Part shown: positions 47,337 through 56,266 of the stretch, piece by piece
How the letters are laid out: each line of letters opens with the position of its first letter
How positions within the stretch are numbered: position 1 is the stretch's first letter
From: Flavobacteriaceae bacterium
GTDB taxonomy: Bacteria; Bacteroidota; Bacteroidia; Flavobacteriales; Flavobacteriaceae
DNA length: 64,000 nucleotides
Direction of reading: 5' to 3'
Assembly (NCBI GenBank): GCA_009886625.1
Contig: QXZA01000011.1
Location: forward strand, 1-64,000
Translations under genes and position numbers: made by a program
Notes under the pieces: model-generated
What the model saw: the letters and a program-made list of their open reading frames with translations, nothing else
What the model was told of the DNA's origin: nothing
Database searches by the model: none

Positions 47337-47409
47337 CTGAAACAAGCTCAGCATTTCAATTGCAGGGTCTCGATTAGTTAATTCCCCTGTAACCCTGAGC
47401 TTGTTTCAG
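47337..47409. repeat. 15-bp inverted repeat pair in intergenic DNA
   Basis: CTGAAACAAGCTCAG (47337-47351) recurs as its exact reverse complement at 47395-47409, with a 43-nt spacer; each arm is itself partly palindromic. GGGGAGATG before the left arm and AATTCCCC in the spacer look related. It resembles the short intergenic palindromic repeats with a CTGAGCTTGTTTCAG core that I recall from Flavobacteria. Only one copy is visible here. Confidence 0.6.
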
Positions 47410-47437
47410 TAACTGACATCTAGAATCTTACCTTGAT

Positions 47438-48028
47438 TTAACCTATTGTTTCAAAAAACAAAACCTCTTCTTGAAATAGAAAGGGGTTGTTTTTATTGTA
47501 CTTGGTAAAACCGTTACTACCTAAATCATTTGTTCTCCAATTATTCCAAGCGTTTAATAATGATGGCTAAACAATTCTACTTTTGCTGATCCTGTTGCCT
47601 GGTTGATATTCCAATAGTATGCAGGATGAATTTTAAGTATTCCTGAATTGGGCGTAAGGTTAGAATGAGACTGGTGGCGGTAATCGACATTGATAAACGA
47701 AACACCCCTGGCCTTGCTAATAGCGAGTGGCTGAAAAACAGCTTCATGTCCAGTAGGGAAGGTAAATGTTGTGGGATTATAAATCTTGACATTTCCATCA
47801 ATATGGGCGTTGTGGTCTGCAGCTTGCCAACCGCAGTTGGAGGCAAAGGAAACAAGACCTCCGTTTGGACCATGATCAGTAACAAATGAACCCGAAACAA
47901 AAGTAGTAGTGGGTGCAGTGATGTGAAGTTCGGTATTTGGGGCAATATAAAAGTCACTATGCAAATGGAATTGTGCAAAAGTGGTGTAAAATAAAAAAAA
48001 TTTAAATAATGAATAAGATAGGTCTCAT
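47438..48028 (-). pseudogene. Frameshifted gene for a small secreted protein
   Basis: The longest open piece (to 47554) starts in mid-protein at TTG 47964. Upstream in the same frame stands the end of a signal peptide (KFFLFYTTFAQFHLHS), but no start codon. Its beginning, ATG 48028 (MRPILFII), is in another frame, so an indel lies in the T-run near 47993. At the other end, the SHHY stop is followed in another frame by NAWNNWRTNDLGSNGF and so on, to TAA 47438. Two shifts suggest inactivation. The family is unknown; it would be a secreted protein of about 195 residues. The 250 bp between 48029 and the XRE gene shows nothing I can support. Confidence 0.6.
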
Positions 48029-48277
48029 TTGCAATATCTGGGGTAAAAACATTAAAACTAGTATTAAATTAGGGGCATTACATGTTTTATTGTCATAAAC
48101 TTAATCATTTATTAAATATTTCTAAGCAGCCAAGATAAATATTTTCTTTAATTAGGGTAATTATGCCCTCTAATTTTAGCTTGATTTATAATTTTATTTT
48201 TTCTCATTTTATAAAGAATCAAATAGGCCCCTAGTTTATAAAATATAGTTTGAACAACTTATTGATATTTCTATCTG

Positions 48278-48550
48278 ATGTTTAATGCTAAACTGTTTGG
48301 CGAGAGAATGAAATATGTCCGTAGACAGTATAAAATGAGTCAACGAGAACTGTCTAACCGTTTAGATATGGATGATGGTTCTTTGCGCAGAGTTGAATCA
48401 GGCAGGACTAATCCAACTCTAAAAACTTTACATAAAGTCGCTCAAAGTTTATGTGTTCCCTTGTATGTACTTTTTCTTCCTCATGAGGAATTTGAGGAAC
48501 ATTTTGAGAAGGGAGCACGATTTGATGAAAAATTACAATCTTCTATATAA
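48278..48550 (+). CDS. XRE-family helix-turn-helix regulator
   Basis: A 90-residue Cro/C1-type DNA-binding protein. The HTH spans about residues 6-60 (RMKYVRRQYKMSQRELSNRLDMDDGSLRRVESG, then LKTLHKVAQSL), followed by a short acidic tail (HEEFEEHFEKG). It has no effector domain and no toxin partner beside it. It sits 20 bp upstream of the his leader, but the his promoter lies after its stop. A role in his control is possible but not shown. Confidence 0.8.
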   Translation: MFNAKLFGERMKYVRRQYKMSQRELSNRLDMDDGSLRRVESGRTNPTLKTLHKVAQSLCVPLYVLFLPHEEFEEHFEKGARFDEKLQSSI

Positions 48551-48557
48551 AAAAACA

Positions 48558-48565
48558 ATATATTT
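48558..48565 (+). promoter_or_regulatory. -7 promoter box of the his operon, close to leader start
   Basis: TATATTTG is an exact TAnnTTTG, with 5 nt between it and the leader peptide ATG at 48571. The leader RNA should therefore begin almost at the start codon. No -33 TTG stands at 17-20 nt. Confidence 0.6.
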
Positions 48566-48570
48566 GCATC

Positions 48571-48624
48571 TATGCAATTAAATAAAACACATCATCATCA
48601 TTTAACAGACTCGAGCGAGTGCTA
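48571..48624 (+). CDS. hisL: his operon leader peptide (four consecutive His codons)
   Basis: A 17-codon frame, MQLNKTHHHHLTDSSEC, ending with TAA. Codons 7-10 are CAT CAT CAT CAT. It is followed by a hairpin that pairs the His-codon region with 48623-48637 and by an intrinsic terminator before hisG. This is the layout of ribosome-mediated attenuation: scarcity of charged tRNA-His stalls the ribosome at the His codons and should prevent termination. It is too short for standard gene calling, and its start lies just after a -7 box. Confidence 0.85.
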
Positions 48625-48637
48625 ATGATGTAGATGT
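48587..48637 (+). promoter_or_regulatory. his leader hairpin overlapping the His codons
   Basis: CACATC (48587-48592) pairs with GATGTG (48632-48637), and CATCATT (48595-48601) with AATGATG (48623-48629), around a 2x2 internal loop. An inner ACTC/GAGT stem (48608-48611 with 48616-48619) closes the top. A ribosome stalled on the His codons would melt this structure. A competing antiterminator pairing with the terminator arm was not obvious by eye. Confidence 0.65.
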
Positions 48638-48648
48638 GCATGATATAG

Positions 48649-48678
48649 AAACCCGTTTGAAACTCAAGCGGGTTTTTT
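48649..48678 (+). terminator. his operon attenuator terminator
   Basis: AACCCGTTTGA (48649-48659) pairs with TCAAGCGGGTT (48663-48673), giving 11 bp with one G-T pair and a 3-nt loop. A run of seven T follows (48672-48678). It stands 39 bp before the hisG ATG and can stop transcription before the structural genes. Confidence 0.85.
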
Positions 48679-48717
48679 TGTTTAAAACCAGTGAGATTCA
48701 AGCATAAAAAATAAAAA

Positions 48718-49569
48718 ATGATACGAATAGCCATTCAGAAATCAGGTCGACTAAACGAGGATTCTCTTCAATTACTCAAGGACTGTGGAATTTCATTTGA
48801 TAATGGAAAAGACCAACTAAAAGCCGCAGCCCAAAATTTTCCAATGGAAGTTTTCTTTCTTCGTAATGGAGATATCCCACAGTACATGAGAGATGGAGTG
48901 GTAGATCTAGCTATTTTGGGGGAGAATCTTTTGGTGGAAAAGGGAACTGATTTGGAGATAATTGAAAAACTTGGATTTTCAAAATGTCGTGTTTCCATCG
49001 CGGTACCCAAGGGAACCGAATTTTCTAGTGTTAAGGATTTGGAAGGAAAGCAAATTGCAACATCGTATCCCGATACTGTAAGTGCTTTTCTAAAAGAGAA
49101 TCAAATTGAAGCCAATCTACACATCATTAATGGTTCGGTAGAGATTGCCCCAAACATCGGTTTGGCCGATGCTATTTGCGATATAGTCTCTAGCGGTAGT
49201 ACTCTGTTTAAGAATAACTTAAAAGAGGTAATTGAAATTAACACTTCAGAAGCAGTTTTAGTGCAAGCTCCCAGTTTAACTGAGGAAACACAAGACTTGA
49301 TTAAGAAACTTCGTTTTCGGATTCAGGCAGTATTAAGAGCCAAAAAATCAAAGTACATTCTGATGAATGTACCGGATGATAAGATTAATGCAATTAGTTC
49401 TATACTTCCTGTTTTAAAAAGTCCAACAGTATTGCCCTTAGCAAAAACTGGATGGAGTTCCCTGCATTCAGTGATTAATGCAGGAGATTTTTGGGAAGTC
49501 ATAGATGAGCTTAAGGCCAACGGAGCAGAAGATATTCTAGTTTGTCCTATCGAAAAAATGGTCTTGTAA
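48718..49569 (+). CDS. hisG: ATP phosphoribosyltransferase, long form
   Basis: First step of histidine synthesis, joining ATP and PRPP. The 283-residue HisG_L has IAIQKSGRLNEDS at the N-terminus, LRNGDIPQYMRDGVVDLAILG, the PRPP-type DIVSSGSTLFKNNL, and a C-terminal ACT-like regulatory domain (about residues 205-283). The long form normally senses histidine itself and needs no HisZ, and none is present. It overlaps hisD by one base (TAATG). Confidence 0.96.
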   Translation: MIRIAIQKSGRLNEDSLQLLKDCGISFDNGKDQLKAAAQNFPMEVFFLRNGDIPQYMRDGVVDLAILGENLLVEKGTDLEIIEKLGFSKCRVSIAVPKGTEFSSVKDLEGKQIATSYPDTVSAFLKENQIEANLHIINGSVEIAPNIGLADAICDIVSSGSTLFKNNLKEVIEINTSEAVLVQAPSLTEETQDLIKKLRFRIQAVLRAKKSKYILMNVPDDKINAISSILPVLKSPTVLPLAKTGWSSLHSVINAGDFWEVIDELKANGAEDILVCPIEKMVL

Positions 49570-50861
49570 TGCAAGAATATATAAACCCCCCTTTGATGGA
49601 ATTGGAATCCCTATTGGCAAGACCTACTGCTTCTTACGAGGCTTTAGAGCCTGTAGTAGAAAATGTCTTTGAAGCAGTAAAATCAAGAGGAGATTCTGCC
49701 GTTCGGGAATTTACTACTCAGTTTGATCAAGTGACACTATCAGATTTTCAAGTCACTAAGGAAGCTCTTGATAAAGCAGGAGAGGAAGTTTCAGAAGACT
49801 TGAAAACAGCTATTCAACAGGCTAAATCTAATATTGAACGCTTTCACAAGGCACAACAAACAGAAAGTGTTTATGTAGAAACCATGGAAGGCGTGAGTTG
49901 TTGGCAAGAAAAACGACCTATTGAAAAAGTAGGTTTGTATATTCCTGGTGGCTCGGCTCCTTTGTTTTCTACTCTTTTAATGCTCGCTGTACCCGCAAAA
50001 ATTGCAGGTTGTAAAGAGATTGTATTGTGTACACCACCCAACAAAAAGGGAGAAATCCCTGCTGTGATTCGGTATACTGCAGCTCTTTGTGGATTGACTC
50101 ACTTATACATTGTAGGAGGAGTACAAGCGATTGCAGCAATGACTTTGGGAACAGCAACCATTCCCCAAGTTTATAAAATCTTTGGCCCAGGAAATCAGTA
50201 TGTGACTGTGGCGAAGCAGTGGGCTACTCGTTACAGTGTGAGTATCGACATGCCTGCGGGGCCTAGTGAACTCTTGGTAGTTGCTGACGGCTCTGCAGAC
50301 CCTGACTTTGTTGCATCTGATTTGCTTTCTCAGGCAGAACATGGTCCTGATAGTCAAGTGATTTTTGTAACCACAGCTAGTGAAATGATAGCGAAAGTCA
50401 CTTCTTCCGTACAGGAACAATTAATCCAACTACCCAGAAAAGCCATTGCTAAAAAGGCACTTGCCAATTCAAAAATGATTTACTTCACAAATGACGACGA
50501 AGCCATTCGTTTTATCAATGCTTATGGCCCAGAGCATTATATTATTTGCATGAAAAACGAATCGCTTTATGTAAATAGTATTCAAAATGCAGGCTCTGTA
50601 TTTATCGGAAATTACACTCCAGAAAGCGCAGGAGATTATGCCTCAGGAACCAATCATACCCTGCCTACTAATGGGTATTCCAAACAATATAGTGGGGTAA
50701 ATCTCGACAGTTTTCTAAAAGCCATAAGCTTTCAAAAAATAACCAAAAAGGGAATTCAATCTTTAGGGAATACTATCGAATTAATGGCTGAGGCAGAAGG
50801 TTTAGAAGCACACAAGAATGCTGTAAGTATTCGATTAAAAAAATTGTCCAATGGAAGTTGA
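49569..50861 (+). CDS. hisD: Histidinol dehydrogenase
   Basis: Last two oxidations to histidine, zinc- and NAD-dependent. The 430-residue protein has YIPGGSAPLFSTLLM, KIFGPGNQYVTVAKQWA, IDMPAGPSELLVVAD, the LLSQAEHGPDSQ zinc/active-site segment, the catalytic GPEHYI and the late SAGDYASGTNHTLPT. The ATG at 49569 fits the family; the frame is open to 49542 inside hisG. It overlaps hisC by 11 bp. Confidence 0.96.
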   Translation: MQEYINPPLMELESLLARPTASYEALEPVVENVFEAVKSRGDSAVREFTTQFDQVTLSDFQVTKEALDKAGEEVSEDLKTAIQQAKSNIERFHKAQQTESVYVETMEGVSCWQEKRPIEKVGLYIPGGSAPLFSTLLMLAVPAKIAGCKEIVLCTPPNKKGEIPAVIRYTAALCGLTHLYIVGGVQAIAAMTLGTATIPQVYKIFGPGNQYVTVAKQWATRYSVSIDMPAGPSELLVVADGSADPDFVASDLLSQAEHGPDSQVIFVTTASEMIAKVTSSVQEQLIQLPRKAIAKKALANSKMIYFTNDDEAIRFINAYGPEHYIICMKNESLYVNSIQNAGSVFIGNYTPESAGDYASGTNHTLPTNGYSKQYSGVNLDSFLKAISFQKITKKGIQSLGNTIELMAEAEGLEAHKNAVSIRLKKLSNGS

Positions 50862-51903
50862 TTTTACTTTTTATTTACGAAAGTCCTTGTTGGAATTGTC
50901 TCCTTATCAATCTGCGCGGGAGGAATTTGTGAACTACGGTCGTCAAATGATTTTATTGGATGCGAATGAGAATCCTTTCGCGACCTCAGTTAATCGGTAT
51001 CCAGATCCGATGCAAACCCGACTTAAAAAGGAAATTGCAAGTTGGAGAAAGCTAGAGGAAGATCAAATTTATTTGAGTAATGGGAGCGATGAGTTTATTT
51101 CTCAAATCATTATGGGATGTTGTGAACCCGGAGAAGACCATATACTTATTGTTCCTCCTACATTTGGGATGTACAAAGTTGCTGCTAAAATCCATGGAGT
51201 GGGAGTAAAGGAAGTACCTTTGACTTCAGAATTTCAATTGGATGTCCCTTCGATACTGAAATCAGCTGATCAAAAAACAAAGCTTTTATTTATTCCGAAT
51301 CCCAATAATCCAACAGGCAATAGTTTTAAAGCTGAAGACATTAAAACCATAATTGAGAACTTTAATGGTTTAGTGATCGTTGATGAGGCCTATGTAGAGT
51401 TTGCAAAAGCACCTTCTAGTCTTCCTATGTTAAACAACTATCCAAACCTTATGGTCTGCCAAACTTTTTCAAAGGCACAGGGTATGGCTGGAGTAAGGCT
51501 AGGAATGGCATTTGCACACAAGACCTTAATTGCGTTCTTAAACAGAATTAAAGCACCCTATAATATTAATTCTCTGAGCTTAACAGCTGCGTCTGAGCAA
51601 TTGAGAAAACAAGATTTGGTGAAAGAACAGGTCACAACTTTGTTAAAAGAACGTAGTCGCCTAGAGCGCGTTTTACAAGAGTTGAACTGGGTGGTAAGCT
51701 GTTTTCCTTCCGATGCAAACTTTATTTTGATTCGAGTAGATAATAGCGCCCTGCGTTACAAACAATTCATCCAAGCGGGAATTGTAGTTCGAAATTCCTC
51801 AAAGAGTTTGGGCTGTGAAAATACACTTAGAATTACGGTTGGAACACCCAAAGAAAATAACACATTAATCGAAGTGCTGCAGACACTGGACAATAACTTA
51901 TGA
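50851..51903 (+). CDS. hisC: Histidinol-phosphate aminotransferase
   Basis: PLP-dependent transamination of imidazole-acetol phosphate. The 350-residue fold-type I enzyme has [52 protein letters not shown] and the Schiff-base lysine in [17 protein letters not shown]. It overlaps hisD (11 bp) and hisB (ATGA). Confidence 0.95.
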   Translation: MEVDFTFYLRKSLLELSPYQSAREEFVNYGRQMILLDANENPFATSVNRYPDPMQTRLKKEIASWRKLEEDQIYLSNGSDEFISQIIMGCCEPGEDHILIVPPTFGMYKVAAKIHGVGVKEVPLTSEFQLDVPSILKSADQKTKLLFIPNPNNPTGNSFKAEDIKTIIENFNGLVIVDEAYVEFAKAPSSLPMLNNYPNLMVCQTFSKAQGMAGVRLGMAFAHKTLIAFLNRIKAPYNINSLSLTAASEQLRKQDLVKEQVTTLLKERSRLERVLQELNWVVSCFPSDANFILIRVDNSALRYKQFIQAGIVVRNSSKSLGCENTLRITVGTPKENNTLIEVLQTLDNNL

Positions 51904-53027
51904 AAAAAGTTTTATTTATCGATCGTGACGGTACTTTGGCCTTGGAGCCCGAGGACTATCAATTAGATGCTTTTGAAAAACTTATATTTTACCCACAGGT
52001 ATTTACCTTTTTAGGGAAGATAGCTAAAGAGCTTGACTACAGCCTTGTTATGGTTACCAATCAAGATGGTCTTGGAACGGATAGTTTTCCAGAAGACACC
52101 TTTTGGCCGGTACACAAATTGCTTTTAAAGAGCTTTGAGCAGGAGGGAATTGTTTTTGAAGAAGTACTTATTGACAGGAGCTTTCCAGAGGATAATTCCC
52201 CTAACCGAAAGCCAAAAACAGGTTTTCTAACTTCTTATTTAGAAGGTAACCAATATGATTTAAATCACTCATACGTGATTGGGGATCGTTTAACCGACAT
52301 GGAATTGGCAAAAAACCTTGGAGCAAAGGGTATTTTTATTGCTAATGATGAGACTTTAGGAGCAGAAGAGGCCTCAGAGGGGTTAACGGATTCTATTGCC
52401 TTAAAAACGACCACTTGGGAAGCGATTTACAAATTTTTGAAATTAGAGCAACGCATCACCGTAAGGAAACGAACTACTCATGAAACAGACATTTCACTTC
52501 GTTTAAACCTTGATGGATCAGGAAAGAGTGAAATTTCTACAGGGATTGTCTTTTTTGATCATATGCTGGATCAGTTAGCTCGTCATGGTGGTATGGATAT
52601 TTCACTTCAAGTTAAGGGTGATTTGGAGGTAGATGAACATCATACCATCGAGGATACTGCTATTGTTCTAGGCGATGCTTTTGCAGCTGCTTTAGGAAAT
52701 AAGTTAGGGATTGAACGTTATGGTTTTTGTTTGCCTATGGATGATTGTTTGGCTCAGGTAGCTATAGATTTTGGTGGTAGAAATTGGCTTGTATGGGAGG
52801 CAGCATTTCGCCGGGAAATGATTGGTAAAATGCCCACTGAAATGTTTTTGCACTTTTTTAAATCCTTTTCTGATGGTGCCAAAGCCAATATAAACATTAA
52901 GGCAGAAGGTGATAATGAGCACCATAAAATAGAAGCAATCTTTAAGGCCTTTGCTAAGGCGATTAAAGTTGCAGTAAAGCGAGATCCGGAAAAGATGATT
53001 CTCCCTTCAACCAAAGGAAGTCTCTAA
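51900..53027 (+). CDS. hisB: Bifunctional histidinol-phosphatase / imidazoleglycerol-phosphate dehydratase
   Basis: A 375-residue fusion. Residues ~1-165 are a HAD phosphatase (FIDRDGTL catalytic aspartates, [22 protein letters not shown]). Residues ~180-375 are IGPD ([49 protein letters not shown]). In E. coli HisB the phosphatase domain holds zinc through C-x-H...C-x-C just before RKPK. Here that loop reads [16 protein letters not shown], so all four ligands are replaced. It has ATGA overlap with hisC. Confidence 0.94.
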   Translation: MKKVLFIDRDGTLALEPEDYQLDAFEKLIFYPQVFTFLGKIAKELDYSLVMVTNQDGLGTDSFPEDTFWPVHKLLLKSFEQEGIVFEEVLIDRSFPEDNSPNRKPKTGFLTSYLEGNQYDLNHSYVIGDRLTDMELAKNLGAKGIFIANDETLGAEEASEGLTDSIALKTTTWEAIYKFLKLEQRITVRKRTTHETDISLRLNLDGSGKSEISTGIVFFDHMLDQLARHGGMDISLQVKGDLEVDEHHTIEDTAIVLGDAFAAALGNKLGIERYGFCLPMDDCLAQVAIDFGGRNWLVWEAAFRREMIGKMPTEMFLHFFKSFSDGAKANINIKAEGDNEHHKIEAIFKAFAKAIKVAVKRDPEKMILPSTKGSL

Positions 53028-53028
53028 T

Positions 53029-53616
53029 ATGGAAGTCGCTATTATTGATTATGGAGCAGGGAATATTAAAAGCTTACAGTTTGCACTTGAACGATTAGGA
53101 GTTACTGGACATCTAACCGCAGATCCTGAGCAAATTAAAGCTGCTGATAAAGTGATTTTCCCTGGACAAGGGGCGGCACAAAGTGCAATGATAAAATTAA
53201 AAACGCATGGTTTGGATGCAATCATTCCTCAGCTCAAGCAACCTGTTTTAGGTATTTGCTTGGGGATGCAATTGTTGTGTGATTATTCGGAAGAGGGAGA
53301 TGTGAACGGTTTGGGAATCATTCAAGGAAAGGTACGACGATTTTCAGATCAATTGAAGGTACCACAGATGGGTTGGAATACAATATTTGAAATGCAAACA
53401 ACACTATTTCAAGAAATTAAAGATCATGAATTCATGTATTTAGTTCACTCTTATTTTGTACCACTTCTTCCAGAAACCATTGCGGTAAGCACCTATAATA
53501 AAGCTTATAGTGTGGCCTTACGAAAGGATAATTTTTACGGGGTTCAATTTCATCCTGAAAAGAGTAGCAAAGCAGGGCAGCAGTTGCTTAAAAATTTTTT
53601 AAACCTTACTACATGA
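53029..53616 (+). CDS. hisH: Imidazole glycerol phosphate synthase, glutaminase subunit
   Basis: A 195-residue class I glutamine amidotransferase that feeds ammonia to HisF. Seen are [23 protein letters not shown], the nucleophile cysteine in [15 protein letters not shown], and the catalytic FHPEKS. It has a 4-bp overlap with hisA. Confidence 0.95.
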   Translation: MEVAIIDYGAGNIKSLQFALERLGVTGHLTADPEQIKAADKVIFPGQGAAQSAMIKLKTHGLDAIIPQLKQPVLGICLGMQLLCDYSEEGDVNGLGIIQGKVRRFSDQLKVPQMGWNTIFEMQTTLFQEIKDHEFMYLVHSYFVPLLPETIAVSTYNKAYSVALRKDNFYGVQFHPEKSSKAGQQLLKNFLNLTT

Positions 53617-54335
53617 GAATCATACCCGCCATAGATCTTATTGACGGTAAGTGTGTACGTCTTTCCAAAGGAGATTACAACACTCAAAAAACCTATAGCG
53701 AAAACCCCTTGGAAGTTGCTAAGGCTTTTGAAGCACATGGGATTAAATATTTGCACCTAGTTGACTTAGACGGTGCAAAATCCAAACACATAGTGAATCA
53801 CAATGTATTGGAGACTATCGCGTCTAAAACCAGCCTTAAAATCGATTTTGGAGGGGGATTGAAGTCTAATGAGGATCTGAAAATTGCTTTTGAAAGTGGT
53901 GCACATCAAATTACGGGAGGGAGTATAGCCGTAAAGGAGCCTAAAACCTTTGAACAATGGATCACAACCTATGGGAGTGATAAAATTATTTTAGGAGCTG
54001 ATGTACAAGGTGATCGTATAGCAACGGACGGTTGGTTTGAAACTTCTGACCATCGTTTAATTGACTTCGTCAAAGATTTTTATGCCAAAGGGATACAATA
54101 TATAATTTGTACAGACATTAGCAAAGACGGTATGTTGCAAGGTCCTTCTTTTGATGTCTATCAAAATTTATTGCAAGAACAACCCAATATAAAACTCATT
54201 GCGTCGGGAGGGATTTCTGCTTTTGAAGAACTACCCAAGCTTGAGGCCATGGGCTGTGAGGGAACCATTATTGGGAAAGCGATTTATGAAAATAAAATTG
54301 CCCTAAAAGAATTAGAAAACTTTATTATTCAATAA
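53613..54335 (+). CDS. hisA: ProFAR isomerase (HisA)
   Basis: A 240-residue (beta/alpha)8 barrel: [20 protein letters not shown] with the catalytic aspartate, [20 protein letters not shown], and the second aspartate in [14 protein letters not shown], followed by [13 protein letters not shown]. It isomerises ProFAR to PRFAR. It overlaps the DinB-like gene by one base (TAATG). Confidence 0.95.
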   Translation: MRIIPAIDLIDGKCVRLSKGDYNTQKTYSENPLEVAKAFEAHGIKYLHLVDLDGAKSKHIVNHNVLETIASKTSLKIDFGGGLKSNEDLKIAFESGAHQITGGSIAVKEPKTFEQWITTYGSDKIILGADVQGDRIATDGWFETSDHRLIDFVKDFYAKGIQYIICTDISKDGMLQGPSFDVYQNLLQEQPNIKLIASGGISAFEELPKLEAMGCEGTIIGKAIYENKIALKELENFIIQ

Positions 54336-54841
54336 TGAAAAAGATCATTTTAAAGGAATTTAAAGAAAATGCGGTTTTTAGACTTGAAGAAAATTTGCGT
54401 ATAATCTTCATTGCTTTTTCAAAAATAACAGAAGAGATGCTTTGGAAACGACCGACTGAGGGAGGAATGGCATTGGGGAATCAAATCTTGCATAGTTGTG
54501 GCAATATGACTCAGTACATTAGTGCTTCCTTGGGAGAACAAAAGGATGAACGCAATCGCGATATAGAGTTTTCTACAAATGCTGGATCTAAGGAAGAATT
54601 GCTTACTTTGTTAACTACTACGGTTCAAAAAGCTCAAGACACTCTACAAAATGCCACTTTGCTTCAATACGAAACTGTTCGAGAGGTTCAAGGTTTTCGA
54701 TTATCTGGAATTGGAGTGGTTTTGCATGCCGTAGAGTATTTTTCCTATCATACGGGTCAGATAGCATTTTGGGTAAAACAATTAACTCAAGAGGACTTGG
54801 GATTTTATGCTGGAGTAGATTTAACACATAACAATCAATAG
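54335..54841 (+). CDS. DinB/YfiT-like four-helix protein inside the his operon
   Basis: A 168-residue protein with the DinB four-helix-bundle look: a histidine at about residue 53 ([11 protein letters not shown]), then the late [17 protein letters not shown] with H131 and H139. Together these form a possible metal-binding His triad. DinB-family members include thiol S-transferases (bacillithiol type) and proteins of unknown role. It lies between hisA (1-bp overlap) and hisF (1-bp gap), so it is co-transcribed with the his genes. No step of histidine synthesis requires it. Confidence 0.8.
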   Translation: MKKIILKEFKENAVFRLEENLRIIFIAFSKITEEMLWKRPTEGGMALGNQILHSCGNMTQYISASLGEQKDERNRDIEFSTNAGSKEELLTLLTTTVQKAQDTLQNATLLQYETVREVQGFRLSGIGVVLHAVEYFSYHTGQIAFWVKQLTQEDLGFYAGVDLTHNNQ

Positions 54842-54842
54842 T

Positions 54843-55598
54843 ATGTTGACCAAACGCATCATACCCTGTTTAGACATCAAAGACGGTAGAACCGTTAAAG
54901 GAGTGAATTTTGTTGACTTACGCGATGCTGGTGATCCAGTTGAATTGGCACGTCAGTACGCTGAAGAGAATGCAGATGAATTGGTGTTTTTGGATATTTC
55001 AGCGACCGAGCAAAAACGAAAAACCTTAGCCAATTTGGTTTTGAAAGTTGCTGCTGCCATTGATATACCTTTTACTGTAGGTGGAGGAATAAGTTCTGTA
55101 GAGGATGTCGAAATACTCTTACAAAATGGTGCGGATAAGGTCTCTATCAATTCTGCAGCAGTAAAAAATCCCGCATTAGTCAATGCATGTGCAGAGCAGT
55201 TTGGCAGTCAATGTGTGGTAATTGCAATTGATGCTAAACAAATTAACGGTCAATGGAAAGTACATTTGGTAGGGGGGAAAGTCCCCACAGAATTTGACTT
55301 ATTTGACTGGGCAAAAGAAGTAGCTGAAAGGGGAGCGGGCGAAATTTTATTCACTTCTATGGATCACGATGGAACTAAAGAGGGTTTTGCCAATCAAGCC
55401 TTAGCCCGATTATCAGAGGAAGTAAATATCCCTATAATTGCTTCGGGTGGCGCAGGAAAGAGTAGTCATTTTGTAGATACTTTTACTCATGGGAAAGCAG
55501 ATGCTGCTTTGGCTGCAAGTATTTTTCATTTTGGAGAAATTTCAATTCCCAAGCTCAAACAAGAACTCAAACAACAGCATTTAGCAATACGAATTTAA
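54843..55598 (+). CDS. hisF: Imidazole glycerol phosphate synthase, cyclase subunit
   Basis: A 251-residue barrel that makes IGP and AICAR with HisH. Seen are [19 protein letters not shown] (catalytic aspartate), [37 protein letters not shown], and the second aspartate in [12 protein letters not shown]. It lies between the DinB-like gene and hisIE, one base from each. Confidence 0.96.
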   Translation: MLTKRIIPCLDIKDGRTVKGVNFVDLRDAGDPVELARQYAEENADELVFLDISATEQKRKTLANLVLKVAAAIDIPFTVGGGISSVEDVEILLQNGADKVSINSAAVKNPALVNACAEQFGSQCVVIAIDAKQINGQWKVHLVGGKVPTEFDLFDWAKEVAERGAGEILFTSMDHDGTKEGFANQALARLSEEVNIPIIASGGAGKSSHFVDTFTHGKADAALAASIFHFGEISIPKLKQELKQQHLAIRI

Positions 55599-55599
55599 T

Positions 55600-56199
55600 A
55601 TGAAGACACTTAATTTTTCAAAAGCAGCCGACGGCTTACTCCCCGCAATTATTCAGGATGTAAATACAAGAACCGTTTTAATGTTGGGATACATGAACGA
55701 GGAAGCCTTGACTAAAACCCAAGAAAGTGGAAACGTAACTTTTTATAGCAGAAGTAAAAATCGTCTCTGGACCAAGGGAGAAGAGAGTGGAAATTTTCTT
55801 GAATTGATCAGTATAAAAGAAGACTGTGATCAAGACACCCTGTTGATTCAAGTAAAACCGAAAGGGCCAACTTGTCATAAAGGATCGGATACTTGTTGGG
55901 ATTCAAAAAACGAATCAAGCTTTGGTTTTTTAAGTGAATTGGAAGCCAAAATTAAATCGCGTAAAGAAAACAATAGTGAAGACAGTTATGTCGCTTCTTT
56001 GTTTAGAAAAGGAATTAATAAAATTGCTCAAAAAGTAGGAGAGGAGGCTATAGAAACCGTAATTGAAGCCAAAGATGATAACGAAGAATTATTCTTAAAT
56101 GAAAGTGCCGATTTGTTGTTTCATTACATGATTTTGCTTCAAGTAAAAGGCTTTACTTTGACTGATATAGTTTCAGTATTAGAAGGTAGAAGTCATTAA
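55600..56199 (+). CDS. hisIE: Bifunctional phosphoribosyl-AMP cyclohydrolase / phosphoribosyl-ATP pyrophosphatase
   Basis: A 199-residue fusion. HisI (residues ~1-110) shows LGYMNEEAL, FYSRSKNRLWTKGEESGN, and the zinc cysteines in EDCDQDTL and GPTCHKGSDTCW. HisE (~112-199) shows YVASLFRKGINKIAQKVGEEAIETVIEAK and ESADLLFHYMILL. It is the last gene of the operon; no terminator is evident before the DUF885 gene, 67 bp further on. Confidence 0.95.
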   Translation: MKTLNFSKAADGLLPAIIQDVNTRTVLMLGYMNEEALTKTQESGNVTFYSRSKNRLWTKGEESGNFLELISIKEDCDQDTLLIQVKPKGPTCHKGSDTCWDSKNESSFGFLSELEAKIKSRKENNSEDSYVASLFRKGINKIAQKVGEEAIETVIEAKDDNEELFLNESADLLFHYMILLQVKGFTLTDIVSVLEGRSH

Positions 56200-56226
56200 A
56201 ACGTTTTTCTAGCATAGAAAAATATG

Positions 56227-56234
56227 TATTTTTG
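56227..56234 (+). promoter_or_regulatory. -7 promoter box of the DUF885 gene
   Basis: TATTTTTG is an exact TAnnTTTG. The first in-frame ATG (56237) is 2 nt away, too close for a transcript that begins a few bases later. The ATG at 56267 gives a clean lipoprotein signal and a leader of about 30 nt. Confidence 0.5.
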
Positions 56235-56266
56235 TTATGCTTACAAATCACAAAACCATACATCTT

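Noticed and set aside
47462-47494. Second stem-loop followed by T-rich DNA after the inverted repeat
   Set aside because: AACCTCTT can pair with AAGGGGTT and a short T run follows, but the loop is 11 nt, one pair is G-T, and the stretch lies inside the frameshifted secreted-protein gene. Not strong enough to list as a terminator.
47577-47978. Overlapping 133-codon frame opposite/inside the secreted-protein region
   Set aside because: It overlaps the more protein-like frame (47554-47964) on the same strand and reads as low-complexity Leu/Pro-rich sequence, so it is a shadow frame.
48278-48550. XRE regulator as antitoxin of a toxin-antitoxin pair
   Set aside because: There is no adjacent small toxin frame on either strand; the next downstream coding element is the his leader.
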